Positions 45,786-59,580 of a stretch of DNA of 64,000 bases are shown here, in pieces. A program made the translations under genes and the position numbers. Numbering within the stretch: the stretch's first letter is position 1; every line of letters starts with the position of its first letter. The notes beneath the pieces are model-generated. The model was not told the DNA's origin and made no database searches. It was given only the letters and a program-made list of their open reading frames with translations. This DNA comes from Tubulanus polymorphus. Lineage: Eukaryota; Nemertea; Palaeonemertea; Tubulaniformes; Tubulanidae. The DNA lies in assembly GCF_964204645.1 (NCBI RefSeq), contig NC_134027.1, positions 9,164,485 through 9,228,484 on the forward strand, given 5' to 3'.

Positions 45786-48524
45786 ACGAGCCGAAAACCT
45801 ACATAAGTCTTGCTAAGTATTTTTGATTGTTACTTATATAAGCATTCGTATAAATTGGACAATTGGAACAGATTATAAATGATAAACTAAAATGTATAGC
45901 TAACTGCTAAGATACCGAGATATTGAAATACCGAGCGCGCTACCCCATCGAGAGTCTTGCGTAAGAATATTTTCGATTTTCGACCGGCAGTCGTGTTTGG
46001 AAATATCTCTAAACGTCGCGGCCTCATCGCAAGAGCAGTTGTGTCAATACAACGCCATCGTAGTGTTTGCGCCAATAAAAAAAGGCGATACGTTCTTTTT
46101 GTCATCTTTTCACTTTCCACCGCGTTTTGCGTCATAGCCGCTAACGCACAATGTTTTGTTAGCCGTAGAAAAGTGGGAAAATCTAACGTATCAGCTACGT
46201 GCAGCGCCAGCGTAAATCTGGTTTTCGGCGCACGAGTACTATTTGAGTAAACATTCGATGGTTCTGTTGGGATATCAGCACCGCAAGCCGCGATCGGCAG
46301 ATTACGAGAAAACGAATAAACTGTGTATTTTGAGAAGTGGTCATGATTAATCTGCATTTTCAGAGAACTGGGTTACATAATTTTTACCGATGGAAAACTA
46401 CCGCCATCTGGAGTGATGATTTGAATTAAGTTGACGTCAATCTTATGAGTGAAATGGCATTGAATGAGTTTATATCGGTAGACGATATTTTCTATCCATT
46501 CATCTTTATTCGGGAAACAAAAGCGTAAACAAAAATGAGCTTAACCACGCAATACGCCTAATGTGGCATTGTATGCAAGGAAAAATACAAATCTAATTAA
46601 TGGTAACTAAAAGGCCGAAAAACAGTAGTTAACAACGTATTAAACATACGAAAAATGAAGATTTTGTGGGTTTAGTCGGTTCCCTCTTGATTTCGCCTTT
46701 TTACAAGTCGGCACAATATAGAAATTGATTCAAATGGTGCACCAGGATCTGAAACTACTACTACCGCAACAGAAATACGAAAATACTCAAATTACCTTTT
46801 TCATTTTCCTCGTAATATACAATCCCATATTTAGCAGACGGCACGATATTCTAATTGCATCTAATTGTAAATGTTGTTTTGTTGTCGGATACCCGTGCGA
46901 AGCAACTTATATTGCTCGAAAACAAATGCCACTAGTTGCTATCGTCGACCGTGAAGAGTTTGTGAAGCGTGCGCACGTTACCAGACGAGCGTCAATAAAT
47001 ATTGCAGATCGCGTTTCACCTTCCGATGACCGATAAGTTGTTGACGAGCCAAACGAAGGCAATAACAATGAGCGCCAATAGGCTGTAATTAAATGGCTAT
47101 TCGCAAATAGTCTACGTGCACCTGCCTACCAAAATAGTGAACACAAAATAAATGAAAAAGTACGTATAGTAATTAACTAAATATTCATCTGGTTGACGCA
47201 AATTAGTTCCATATGTATACTTATATTTCTTATTTGATATCAACTGCCTATATATTGCAACCTTTTTTCGGCGTTCGTTTCATTCATCATATAGAAGCCT
47301 TTTTACTTTTAGAATTAAGAATCTTGTGGATCTCTCCATTTGTGGGTAGCCATCCTCGGTCCGGTCACGACCATAGACGTCATATTGTCAAAGTGGATTT
47401 AGTTTGGGTGCCTGGGAACATTGAACAGCAGTTGACCACTGATTGACTTCATATGTTCTTGGTAAACCCGTTGTGAAGTAATCGAAATTTCCAGAACCGT
47501 CGGTAAAATTTCGTTTGAAAATTGATATTTGCTGATTAATCTACAATACGGTGTAAACAGACGGCATTCAGTTGCCGATAAATCAATGCAACAGCGCACA
47601 AAGGCAATTGAGATTTCTTCATTTATTCATGATTTAATACGGGACATAATAGCACCGGTCATTGGGTTGCGTACAGGAGATTATCAGACAGTATGTTCAC
47701 TTGGATCAGCCTCGTGATTCTTAACCAATTTTGGATAAGTTTCACTGCTAGATCATTTAGAAATTAAACTGTGACTGAATGCCGAAAATGCATTATTTTC
47801 TACGACTGTGAAGCATTGAGGATGTCATTTTTCGTGTGGGTGCTCATTCGAGTATATTACTGAATTGCCCGAATCTTGGATTTTTCCAGATTTCAAATGA
47901 ATTTGCCTAGCGTTTCATCAGCTAATTAAGAAGATCGACCTGATGCATTATAGTGAAATGCTGGATTCACTGGCGGTGCGCTCAGAAATGATGCTTTGTG
48001 CTTTTGTTTCTTTGCCATTCAACTAAGTGGTGAGGCGCAAGAAAACGGGCAAGATATTATTAGTACGAAGAGTGAAAAAGTGATTGGCATTTCTTTTTGA
48101 TAGCATCGATTGCTACGCAGCTTTTAATAAAACAGGGTGTCTATAATTCCTTTCGGCTTAGTGTTCACGTATTGATTAGCCGTTTGTTGACATATTCGCG
48201 TTTCACGGTGCGTCGATATTCCGCCGGTTTTTTAACTTGTTCGGAAGCAGACGAACGACGACGACTGTAGAATATTTGCTCTCCTCAAAGCTGGTCGCGA
48301 TCATTAAAAGCCCCCAAGCCGCTGATGGGAAGGTTTGAGTTCAAAGTTTTTGTCCGCTAAGAAGCTGTAGAATGCTTACGTACATCCCTATCAGATTATC
48401 GACCAAGTTCACTACGCAGATCGCAGTGTTGTGTTTTTCCCACGAAATTTATTATTCATTGATCCGCGAGTAGGATGCATCGTAAACAATGGACTCAATG
48501 AAAATCTTAAAGATAATAGCTCCT

Positions 48525-48735
48525 AGTTTAAAGAGAGAAATCCCACTATAAATTCAGCCAAAAATGAAAAGTTCTATGGTAAAATGATAATCCGAGGTAA
48601 GTTTCGGCTAAATGCTATTAGCCATCATCAAGCGCACTGACCAGTACGCCTGATGAAGTTTTCATTTTTTGGCTGAATATTTATTGTAGGATTTCTCTCG
48701 GTATTCATCTTACACGGATATCGCGTATCTTCTTG
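48525..48735. repeat. Inverted-repeat element family G, copy 2
   Basis: Ends AGAGAGAAATCCCACTATAA and the inverse GGATTTCTCTCGG. The interior has AATTCAGCCAAAAATGAAAA with its inverse, and GCTATTAGCCATCATCA. Related to 18340-18500 in opposite layout. Confidence 0.75.
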
Positions 48736-50074
48736 ACTCATTGCTCCTGTTTATTCCATTCAATCATATTTTATAAGCCACGAGGAAACGAAATCAAATT
48801 TCACGAACAGTACAAAAGATTAATGAGGTCTTTCGGTGTGGTGTAGTCCATCGGAAATAACATTTCGAGACTGTGAGCAACTGTTATGTCATCATTCAAT
48901 CGGTCGGTGTAAAACCAATCAAAGATAACATCCCTGAAAGCTCCATAAATTATCGACAGTCATTGAATGAACATATTATTCAGTGCCATTCCGGGAAAAG
49001 GGATCAATCCGAATTATTGACGCGCGACCCGAGCAGCGGTCAAACAGCCAGATATATCACGCGAACCAGACATCGGTCAAACAGGCTGCTATACGCTATC
49101 AGTTCAATCAGATCAAGAACGACCGATTTTGAACTCTTTCTGAGCTGCGTCGACCTTATTCCTCGTATGTATTCAAATCGTGGCTTATTATCTCATTCGA
49201 TAGCATTTACTATTGTGCATAACCTGATCTTGGATAATAGTCGAAATCCAAATATCATCAACTGATTTTCGTTTATGTGGTAATGCTGTTACGGTGCCCA
49301 ATGATGATCTTGTGCAAGTGTTTAAGAGAACAGCTGCTTGGGTTATTTCAAATTTTACATTCTAACCAGGATCGGGTCTAGGATCTGTTAGGGGCGCACT
49401 CCTGGATCTGTCCCTGCTAACTAATAATAATAATCACTGCTTTCCATTATCACACATAATCAATGTTTGATGAAGGTTAATTGTTGTTCCGAGATTTGTA
49501 GTAAAGCCGGTTAATCTTTTTTTTTAGATTTCTGAATATACGAACGTGCATACGCAATGAATCAACTAATTGCTTTCTGTTTACGGCTAATACCCATTGC
49601 AACGCTCAATCCTAAAAAAAAAACATTCCCCAGGGCTCCATTAAAAATCAATTTTATGGACAAAAAAAACGCTCTGCAAAAATTTTCCGATTGACTAGAT
49701 TTATTCATAAATGATACATTTGAATAAATTTGATTCATCTATATAATTGATAATTCTTCCGGTTCCCACACTGGAAAAAGATTGTTTTTCGATGGCAATA
49801 TATGCAGCATATATGTCAATTATTTCCATTGTCAGTTCCCCCACTTTCTCAGCGCGTTAATATAGCTATATGTAACATGGTAATAATAACCATGATTCGC
49901 GTGAGATAATTTCACTCTCTTTTCTAGGATATCGGCGTTGACATGTATCTCTTTGTCTTACGTCATCATTTCATTTGCCATCTAGGCTAACATATACTTC
50001 AACACCTCTTTTTTTACGAAAGATCAACGCTGGTAATACATCGTGAATTACTGACTGATTACTGATATCGAGAA

Positions 50075-50505
<431 letters not shown>

Positions 50506-51724
50506 TAAATATATCCTAAAGATTTACTTTAAGATTAATTTTATCTAAAGCCCATTAGTTTTTCATATCGATATCATCGTTCGGGACTGATAGAAAGAAC
50601 AATTTCGACTATAACCTAAAAATCATCCTCGACGCTGACTTAACATCACCATCAAAAACTACATTCGTGGCTAAAAAACCTCAAACGTCTCATTCGAAGT
50701 AATTCTGGTGTTATTTGCATTTCTCGCTTTCATCGGTTGAGCCTGTGTGTAATCGGCTTTCCATTGAGCAAGTTTAACGACGACAAACGAATCGGCGCAA
50801 TCTCAAACAGGATTTCGTCTCTTACTACGCTTAATTTAAACTGTAGCTTTTTAAAACCGTGCGCGGCGTTCTTGTCGGCGATCCTACGCACGAACCAATG
50901 GAAAAAATTCAATCGCATTTAGTATGCATTGAGTAGACAATATTTCCAGCTATTCGCTACTACTCCAGCGCCAGATTACCGATTTTAACCGATGTTTGAT
51001 CGTGAATTTGTTCACACAAATCGAGATCGGGAACTACGCAGTTTTCGAGAACGTCGACCTTTCATTTTACGAGCAGCGACCATCTGCGATTGAAATGAAA
51101 ATTCTGAAAATGATTGCCAAGTCGAATTCTTTTTATCGTACGAAGAAAAGGTCATTACGTCAACAATTATCACGCTTAAATTCACGCTGCGTAATATTGA
51201 CAAATGTATTACTTCATTTTCTGTTTACCATTACGGGGTTTCGTAGTTTTGATTAACGCTGGGAACCACGTTAACTATTATTACTAACTATAACCTGAGG
51301 TTGAGATTACGGACAAGGTATTTCCCTTGGCGCACCGGCTTGTCATTGAACACGGAGCTTTGCGCACGATATCATAGTTGAATTTGGAAAGATTCTAAAG
51401 CGGTTGCATGAATTTCTAGACGGCTGTAAATGACGCGAGAGAGTTTCAATGTCAATTTTTTTACGGTAACATTCCCCGACATCGATAACGAGTGATATAT
51501 ACGTAAATTCCCCCGTTTCATATTACGATATTCAACATACAGACATAATTTGACGGCGCGCACGAGCGTTTTATGCTCGAGGCGATATTCGTTCGCCGTC
51601 GATAGTCAACGCTTCGGGTTTACTTGTTTTAGAGTTTTAGACATGTATCCGGTGATGGTGGTACTTTATATACCCGAGGGCATTTTATGATTCTGATTAC
51701 GGATGCTCGCGGTGAGGTTGGGCT

Positions 51725-52040
51725 GTGTTCATCCTCCCTATAGACAGAGATTCGAACCTGATGGCATCGAGGCTCGTCGTGTTCCGAAACTCTCCCAAAC
51801 TAGACCGAGTGCGCAGATGATGTCATTATTGGCCAATCAGGGACCCCGTTTCATTTTCACTCGGTTTTTTCCAATTATAGTTATCCGTGAAATTTGCCAC
51901 AGCGACTACGGGCAATCTGATAAGTGCCGCGAGTTTTCGCGCGGTAAACCTGCGCATGTACCAGCGCATCCGGTCTAGTCTTGCAGGGTTTCGAGTCTAG
52001 CGATGCCATCAGGTTCGAACCGGGGGAGGATGAGGCGTAT
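51725..52040. repeat. MITE family B, copy 2
   Basis: Begins CATCCTCCCT, then GATTCGAACCTGATGGCATC. Ends GATGCCATCAGGTTCGAACC and GGGGGAGGATGA. The two ends are clean terminal inverted repeats of about 40 bp. Confidence 0.82.
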
Positions 52041-53244
52041 CATTCTAGCGAAAAAATCGAGTTGGACATCGAGTCGTCGTCGAGGGAGTATTAAGCGGCT
52101 AAAAAGCATCCATATAGTCGCCGCTGCCGCTAGACATCAATTCGACTTAGCGATTAATGTTTATTAATAGCAGGTTTAGTGACCGGATGCTAGGCATAAA
52201 GCCGTCAAATTGATATAAATACTTGACGAGACCGACATCTCGAGTCAAGGGACACTAGGTGGGCGTTTAAGCGCGGCTTACGCGAATCTCATTCAGATTT
52301 ATATTCGAGCAATGCCCACAACTGGTCATTAGGATTGCAGTTACGAACAATCATCTCACCATCCAACCGCCACGCGGTTCATTTTTCTTGTCGAAAATTA
52401 CGCGTTGTCGGGGAATGATTTTTCTTAGCATGAAAAGCACGTGGGCACGTGACTTCCAAATATATTGACACTGTCGAATCGTTTTGCACGAATAAGATTC
52501 TTCAAAGCGCTTTATTCCGGTTAATGGTTTCAACCTATACTGCTACTTCAATTAATTTTGCACTCACTTTTGGTGATCTTTTCTCGTACAAAATGACACC
52601 CACCGAAAAGAAAACAGTTCGTCCCTCCCTCCCTTAACGGGTATTACATGTTCTGACTGACCTTTACTCGAGTCAAAAGTAAATAACGTAAAATGACATC
52701 CAGGCACGTACCCAACTTTCTGATCAACCATACAAAACTTCCCTAAACTTGAAAATCAATTTCCATCTCGTCTGCCACCTTCGCTCCGGCGCTGCACTCT
52801 GTGGAAATTGGATATGATACTATACAGTCGCTGTGATATTGCTAAGCGGCAGAAGAAATCGGTTTATTCAACGTATCAAACGACACGATAACGAAGACAA
52901 TCTGAAAATATCGAACGACCGCACGTATGCGTGATAGGTGATAGGGACGCATTTGTCACCATTAAACAAAATAAACTAGCTGTAAAATATTTATAATGAC
53001 TGCGCGGCAGGGAACGTTCATCTTCTGTCTTTATTAAGCTGTCACCAAATACACAACATCGATATAAACACCTTTCCGTCTGCATAGTTATCAGAAAGCT
53101 AGCTACATTTCATATATATTTAGTATTGTACGCATTCTTGATGACACTGACTCATCTAAACTCAGATATTTGATAGCACCAGGCATTAGGCTATCTTACT
53201 GATAAGAATTGTTTCGAAATTCTACTAGGGTTACGACAATCATC

Positions 53245-53342
53245 TGAAATTCGTCTTGTTGAACCACTTTATCGAACAGAGTTCTGTGGTTCACGATCCG
53301 TCTCATCACCTTGTTTGCGGGATGATTTGCCAAAATCCATCC
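53245..53342 (+). mobile_element. Decayed LINE 3' coding end, upstream piece
   Basis: A short stretch reading DDLPKS-like just before the MITE at 53343. It resembles the C-terminus of non-LTR retrotransposon proteins (LP-S-I followed by S-FK-LKT-LF), continued at 53572. Very degenerate. Confidence 0.4.
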
Positions 53343-53571
53343 CAGGGTGGCCACTTACCTGGAAATCAGGAAAAAGTCAGGGTATTTTGTGAAATAGCTA
53401 GATCGCGTGTAAAATCAAACTGTTTGCTTCTATGTTTTACGTATTTGACTAAGTTAAGTCATTGGATTCTTAGCAGATCATGTCAGGGAAACAATATACA
53501 ACAGCGTACATGTCAGAAAATAGCCAGGGAAAAGTCAGGGAAAAATATGTAAAATAAAAGTGGCCACCCTG
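53343..53571. mobile_element. Non-autonomous hAT-like MITE, 229 bp
   Basis: Perfect 14-bp terminal inverted repeats CAGGGTGGCCACTT and AAGTGGCCACCCTG. The interior has AGTCAGGG and CAGGGAAA repeats. CATCC is present directly on both sides (53338-53342 and 53572-53576), possibly part of a target-site duplication; hAT elements usually make 8 bp. No transposase. Confidence 0.85.
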
Positions 53572-53720
53572 CATCCTTAACCTACCATGGAGTCTTTAAA
53601 ACGTGCTTTAAAAACATCTTTATTCAATGAGTTTCTATACGATTAGTGACTGTTTAAAGAAAATACATATTTTGTAAAGAGCTTTGAGATCGTTTTAATG
53701 GAAAGCGCTTTTCAATAGTA
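53572..53720 (+). mobile_element. Decayed LINE 3' end, downstream piece
   Basis: MESLKRALKTSLFNEF is the usual closing motif of many non-LTR retrotransposon ORF2 proteins. It is followed by a stop and a 3' tail with TTTGTAAAGAGCTTTGAGAT and GGAAAGCGCTTTTCAATA, typical of such tails. A frameshift separates it from the upstream piece. Confidence 0.6.
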
Positions 53721-55979
53721 AATTAGTACTAATGTCATTATAGCTCATCACTTTTTGTCGACTCGTTATTTTCGGTTCGTCGTAACAGCAACCAACACGT
53801 TTATCGTTTTTATTTTCATTTCCCACATAAGTTATCCTTCGTAAAAGTTCACCGTGTCCTCGACAGTTCTCCTTGAGATATAAACGCTTTTGTAAATAAT
53901 GATCGAATTCATCTCTGGAACCGAGATGAAAAAGAAATTGAAATGCAAAAATGCAAATTATACTGATCGTTCAATTAAGCCGTGTTTAAAGTTGCCAATT
54001 TTGTTGCCGTCCTCTCTTGTAGGGTTTCCTGCTAGAATATTCAGATTTTATAGCGTTCAATTAATACCACGGTTCTTTTGTTGAAGATACTTTTTTTAAT
54101 CTAAAGTAAACGCCTCTTCGCTTATTGTTATTAATTTTCCAGAAAATCCCGCTCGAATTCTTTCCACGAATGTCGCTTACCGTTCGAAATTGTTGGGAAT
54201 TTTCCATCGGGAAAAATTTACCCAGGCGATAATTAATTACCCAAACAACTCTCTTACCGCCCAGTATTGTATCGAATATATTTCGTTTGCATATGCGATA
54301 ACATAATAAACGGGACTTTAACGCGAAAATGTGACAGGTTTAACCGTTCAAACACAGGCCACGCGGCGACCAGGCGAACCGACCCACGAGAATCGCCCCG
54401 AAATTGACTTTAGTATGTGGTCGGTCGCAATCTACATATTATACGCGTATCGCGCTGAAACAGGTTTTCAAAATGCCAACCGTCGGGAATTAGTTGCGAG
54501 AATAATGGGAAATTTGGATATAGAATTTTTGATATTCAAATACGCGTCGATTGCCATCTTGATGTAACGATAGATTAGAGATTACCAGTCGCTGTTTGAT
54601 ACGTTCAAATAAGACAGATCGGCTTTATTTTTTCGTCTTTAAAACGTGGCTATTATATTTCTTCAGGGCATAGTTACTGGATGTAATAGTCAAATTGTGT
54701 TGTTTTTATATGATTCGGGCCATTGTGCTGATTGAGGCACGATAAAACATTTTTACATTATAAAAAATTATATCGTGTCTCTATCAATAAAGACAATTTT
54801 TTTTAGGAAAGGCCCGAATTAGCCACTATAGTTAGACCAAGACATAATGGGATTCAAATATTGTCTATACTTATATATTGTTTAGTCTTCGAGTTTTCGA
54901 GAAGGCACAACCAGGTACCATTTTATTGGAAGATACTGAGGATTATGTCGTTCGGAAATTTAATCGAGGTTAGGAAACCGAGAATCCCACATTTCAGTTC
55001 GCACTCTCACTCTTCTACATGCAGTAAGCAACCTTTTTGAATCTGATTTTGAAATTGGCTCATAGATTTGAGTCGAAATGTCAGATTCTCTCCTAGTTGT
55101 TTCATCAATTCGAGGGATTTTCATTTCATTAAAAAAATTCTCCTTTTAAAACACCGAAAATAACTTTTCTACGAAGTTCAGTTTTTTGCAGTTCTTTAAA
55201 GAACGTTAGTTAGACGCGATATATCCAATTTAGAAATGATTATCGCCTAAAATAATCCTACGAATTCAATTCAAAGAAAAAATCACTCTCCGAGTATAGC
55301 AACATCTGACAGCATACTGGAATATACAATACATATACATTGTAAATACATCAAAGGTGACACTTCATTCCGAAAACCTTCTTATTTCTCGATATTAGGA
55401 CTACCGATAGCGAGGGACGAAGTTGGCGAAAAGGGTTTCACCTAATTTCTTCGTGATTACGCGAGGTTCACACCAATACATTCGGTATTCTCGGCGATCA
55501 CGATTGCCCAAATCAACCCCCCGGTCGTTGACATTCAACATTTCGATAACTAACAATTCGATTGACATTTCAATTAATAAGACACCGAAAAGTAGGTTCA
55601 CTGATTATCTACCACTAGCAACGTCTAAACGCATACATATCCAATTTTGTCGACTGTCTCGAAATCTGCTCGATTGCAGCTATCAGCAAATAATGCCAAT
55701 TGTGTAATGTACAGTCAGCACAATATATCACGATTAACAACGGTAGTTGTTCGGATAAATTGAACCGTTTTCCTATCACGATCATTCGTTCGTTATAACA
55801 AAAAGAGCGACGACTACAAAAGGACGACGACGACCGCCATTGAACAACTGAGGAAATGGGGAGGGAAACCGATCTCATAAACCCATATATCTCACGATAC
55901 ACCACGCTCATAGTATAATTAGATATTCATTGCCAAGGGTTTTTAACATTAAACAACTTGGGCAGTCCCATAGGCGCAT

Positions 55980-56290
55980 CAACCCCCGGCAGGGGTTCGA
56001 ACCTGATGGCATCGAAACTCGCAACGGTACAAAACCCGCCACGCCAACCCGAGTGCGCAACCACCTGTCATTACTAAGCTAATCAGATATCCCGTTATAC
56101 TTTAGCCCGGGTTCTCCATTTATATTTTAGCCGTGAAATTTGTCCAGCGATTATACAAAGAGCAATCTGATTGGTGCCGCGGGTTTTTGCGCGGCTAACA
56201 TGGGCATGTCTCTGCGCACTCGGTCTAGTGTGAAAGGGTTTTGTGCCATTGCTTAGACTGGTTGCCGGTCTCTACCTTCAGTTGGATTCG
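55980..56290. repeat. MITE family B, copy 3
   Basis: Begins GGGGTTCGAACCTGATGGCA and shares AGCAATCTGATTGGTGCCGC and the CGGTCTAGTGTGA block with copy 1. The right end is degraded. A lone end-like fragment (CTCGAATCCCTGGCTGGGGA) is at 56716-56735. Confidence 0.75.
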
Positions 56291-56329
56291 TTTTTATTCT
56301 GACTGCGCGCGAATGCAGGTGGCGCAGAA

Positions 56330-56480
56330 TGAGGACTTTACGTACGACTGTGGCAATCGAGGATTCCACTTATGGCAAGCGATGATTCACCAGGATCGCT
56401 TGTGAGCATTAAGACAACAACTCTCGGATTTCTTCTCATATTCAATTAAAATCTATCCATAATTTCTCATATTCTGCATA
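56330..56480 (-). repeat. Dispersed repeat family W, copy 3 (reverse)
   Basis: GATTCCACTTATGGCAAGCG and CACCAGGATCGC, then TTCAATTAAAA, are the inverse of the family blocks at 27655 and 32830. Confidence 0.6.
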
Positions 56481-57564
56481 TGGTGATAAGTTAAGTCCAC
56501 CCTATATATGAACCTTAAGATCATCTTAGTTTATCAAGATTAGTGATTTGCCTAATTTCTGATGAGGCTAAGAATCTAGATGAAAGTTCATTGAAAATGA
56601 ACTAGATTTTGACAGGGTTGTCGCACTGATACGCACGCCATCTAGTGGAATAGCTGGAGGCACATAGTCCTCATTGGACAGGCAACAAGCCGAGTCTCTG
56701 AATATATGATCAGGCTCGAATCCCTGGCTGGGGAGGATGCATAGGTGTCGGTGGAACTACAAAAAGCTCGTTCTTTCAGTGGTTCATACGCTCATCCATC
56801 GCTTAATGGTTTGCGAGAATTGCGACGAGATGCCTTTGAATTATGATACATCGTTATTAATCATTAGCCGGATTGAGAAGAAGGCAAATTTAAGAATTTG
56901 TAATCTGAAGTGTAAATTATTTATTAACGATGTCTGTCGCATCCCGATAAAATGACTAAGCGGATGCAAATTCAACTGAACGACATCTGATATACGACCG
57001 TCTGTGGTTAAGATGTATACGCTGTAAATGGATATTACAATGTTTCAAAATCATCTTCAGGCGCATTATTCTACCGGCTACAGAGACTTGCCAAATTTCA
57101 GACAAATACCAAGATTCATCATTAACGCACAAGATACCGTTATACTGTCCTACAAACGAACCGCCGACTTCGAATACGCCATATTCTCGGCCTTGCCATT
57201 TTTACCAGATACAATCGGAAATTGAAAACTAACATGTTGTTTCTTTAATCAGAATACGACCGAACGCAACGTCAATGCTATCATTATCTCTGTATCGAGG
57301 TTTGTATGAACGACGGGGAATCGCGCGTGGGTGTTTGCGAAACAATCATAACTAAACGAAGCGACTTATAATTCCTATTTCCCCACGCACATAATTAACA
57401 TCTTTCGTTTTATACTATCTAAGCCCATCTTAAACGAGGCTATTGAACTATTTCTGCCAAGTAATGGTTGCCATTGCACAACTCAATCAGGCGAAAATGA
57501 TATCATGAATCATTACTCACTGAACAGGATGTCTTGGGGTTTTGACTGGGCGTCAGGTTAAACA

Positions 57565-57760
57565 AATTGATACCTTGTACCTCATTTTAGTTGAGTTTAA
57601 ATGCCGACCCGGCGGGCCGCCTCTTTACCCTTTACATTATTTTGTTTAATCGTCAGTTAGCCATTACATACCCGGCAGCTATGTGAACTGATTACAGATT
57701 CCATTGTAGTTTACAAGGCCAGATTACCCGGTTGATTAAAAGAAACAAAGCACCATTTTG
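57565..57760 (+). repeat. Dispersed repeat family P, copy 2
   Basis: TTGATACCTTGTACCTCATT, GACCCGGCGGGCC and GAACTGATTACAGATTCCAT match 24490-24735 in order and spacing. Confidence 0.68.
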
Positions 57761-58854
57761 CTTTAGTCCTATAGATAGATATCTCATCATTTTCCGTACA
57801 AAAAGTCGGTCGTCGTCACGAGGGAGGATAAATAAGCTCGATCCGCTGGAGCATCAGGGAATTAACGCCAAGCAAAATGCCACGCGCGCGTGTTAGGCGA
57901 TTTTCACCGGACTATGGACTAAACACGCAACACGTCATATTGTATTTACGCGAATTATTGACGGAAGACTGTCGACTGTATACCCATCGCGCTCACTTGG
58001 CAACCTAGGAAAGGCCATGTTTCCCTTGTCGACGCCGAAATACGTTCGAACACGAACCAGATGACGAGAAATAGACATGCTTAGTTAGCTATTATTGACC
58101 ATAGATTAGAAAAAAAACATCGAAAACGCGTTCTTGGTACATTGAATCCTTTGGTTTATTGATATATTCATTAATGATTATGTCCGAAAATGAAGCCTCA
58201 TTTACAGCCCCTTCTAACAGTTTACATACAAACTAACAATCATATTCCTAAACCCATGATGAAGGATATTTCAGATGTGTCAAACCAATCTTCTCCGGGT
58301 TGCAAGGTCATCAAGTATACATGTATACCAATCGGATGTGTCAATTACCGGTGGAAGTCTCGTGGCGTTGAAAAAACCCCCGTACATCGCCAGCAGCAAT
58401 GCGGCTGTTATTTTTGCACAGCATCAGATCGTCTGGATGGACTTTCCCCGACGCGTGGTTCTCCAGTTCTTCGATTATTCCGTTGGCGAACAATAATCAT
58501 TCGATCCATCACGTAATTCTCGCCTCCCGATTGCTACTTACCGACGGCCGATTGTTACCGGTCCATCTGGCTGTCGGCTGATACCGATGTCCCGCCATAG
58601 ATGATGAATAAGTAAAGCTGTTACGAGGCGGATAATGTAGGTGCGGTTGTCTATAAAATACATCGGGTTCTCGGCGAGAACGTTGTTTAATTCGCATGTG
58701 ATGGATAACGCGATAAGGCCCCGACGAAGTTGTTTACGACAGTATAGTTGAAAGTCTTACGCGACAGATTACGGCCACGACACTCACGTACGTATCAGAT
58801 CAATACAGAATCCCGCAATGATGACGAAAAAAAAAAGTTAAGTCAGAAATGAAA

Positions 58855-59030
58855 TGCTTCCTTGAGCTAGTGCATGGTTGATTCAACGTTTCGACTATAT
58901 CCTATAAGTCATTCAGAAATACTGAAGATGACTATTAGAATATAGTCGAAACAATGAATCAACTACCAGCTACAGGAAGCAAAATTCTCTATATTGTCGT
59001 CACAGCACGGATGTAGTGTTTTACGCATCA
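58855..59030. repeat. Foldback family E, copy 2
   Basis: GCTTCCTTGAGCTAGTGCAT and, inverted, CTACCAGCTACAGGAAGC enclose GATTCAACGTTTCGACTATA with its inverse. CACGGATGTAGTGTTTTACG follows, as in 26310-26525. Confidence 0.72.
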
Positions 59031-59269
59031 GATCAATTGATAACTTCACCACATGCAATCCATTTGTTGACCGGTAACTTTTTAAAGATTTAACAACAGT
59101 CCAACACTCATTTAACGGGAATACTGACTTGAAAAGTTATCAACGCCTCGAAGAAGGATGATAAATTGATATTGCCTATAGTACTATCGACAATGAATAA
59201 TATGATATAATAGCAAGGGTCAACTAAGTTTTTTTTTTAATTTGATTTTATCGACATTTGAATGAAAGT

Positions 59270-59580
59270 GGCCGACAATAAGCCCAATCAGGCTATCCCC
59301 AAAAATGATGACGTAGGGCACATCCACTCACAATTGAAAAAAAACCATGAAAATTCATGAAATAGAACATAAGAGTCATGAAGTATAAATTACAAAATAT
59401 ATACTACCATTTACTAGATAAACGCCAAAATTCACAATTGTTATTGTTATGTTAAAACGCAAATATTGATGACGTATGCACATCGACTCAGTACCAGTAT
59501 CCTTTTGATAACGCATGCTTGGGTATTATTAATGTATATAAACATTATTGTAACAGTTTTGCGTCGTTAAAAATTTAGCT
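59270..59580 (+). repeat. MITE family T copy, possibly two fused
   Basis: TGATGACGTAGGGCACATCC occurs near 59306 and TGATGACGTATGCACATCGA near 59467, with AAACGCCAAAATTCACAATT between. It ends ACATTATTGTAACAG and TTTTGCGTCGTTAAAAA. The repeated core suggests a nested or tandem insertion. Confidence 0.65.

Noticed and set aside
45887-46357. 156-codon open frame on the minus strand, with a 97-codon frame on the opposite strand
   Set aside because: No domain, signal peptide or splice partner is recognisable, and both strands are open in the same GC-richer patch, which suggests chance or old repeat sequence.
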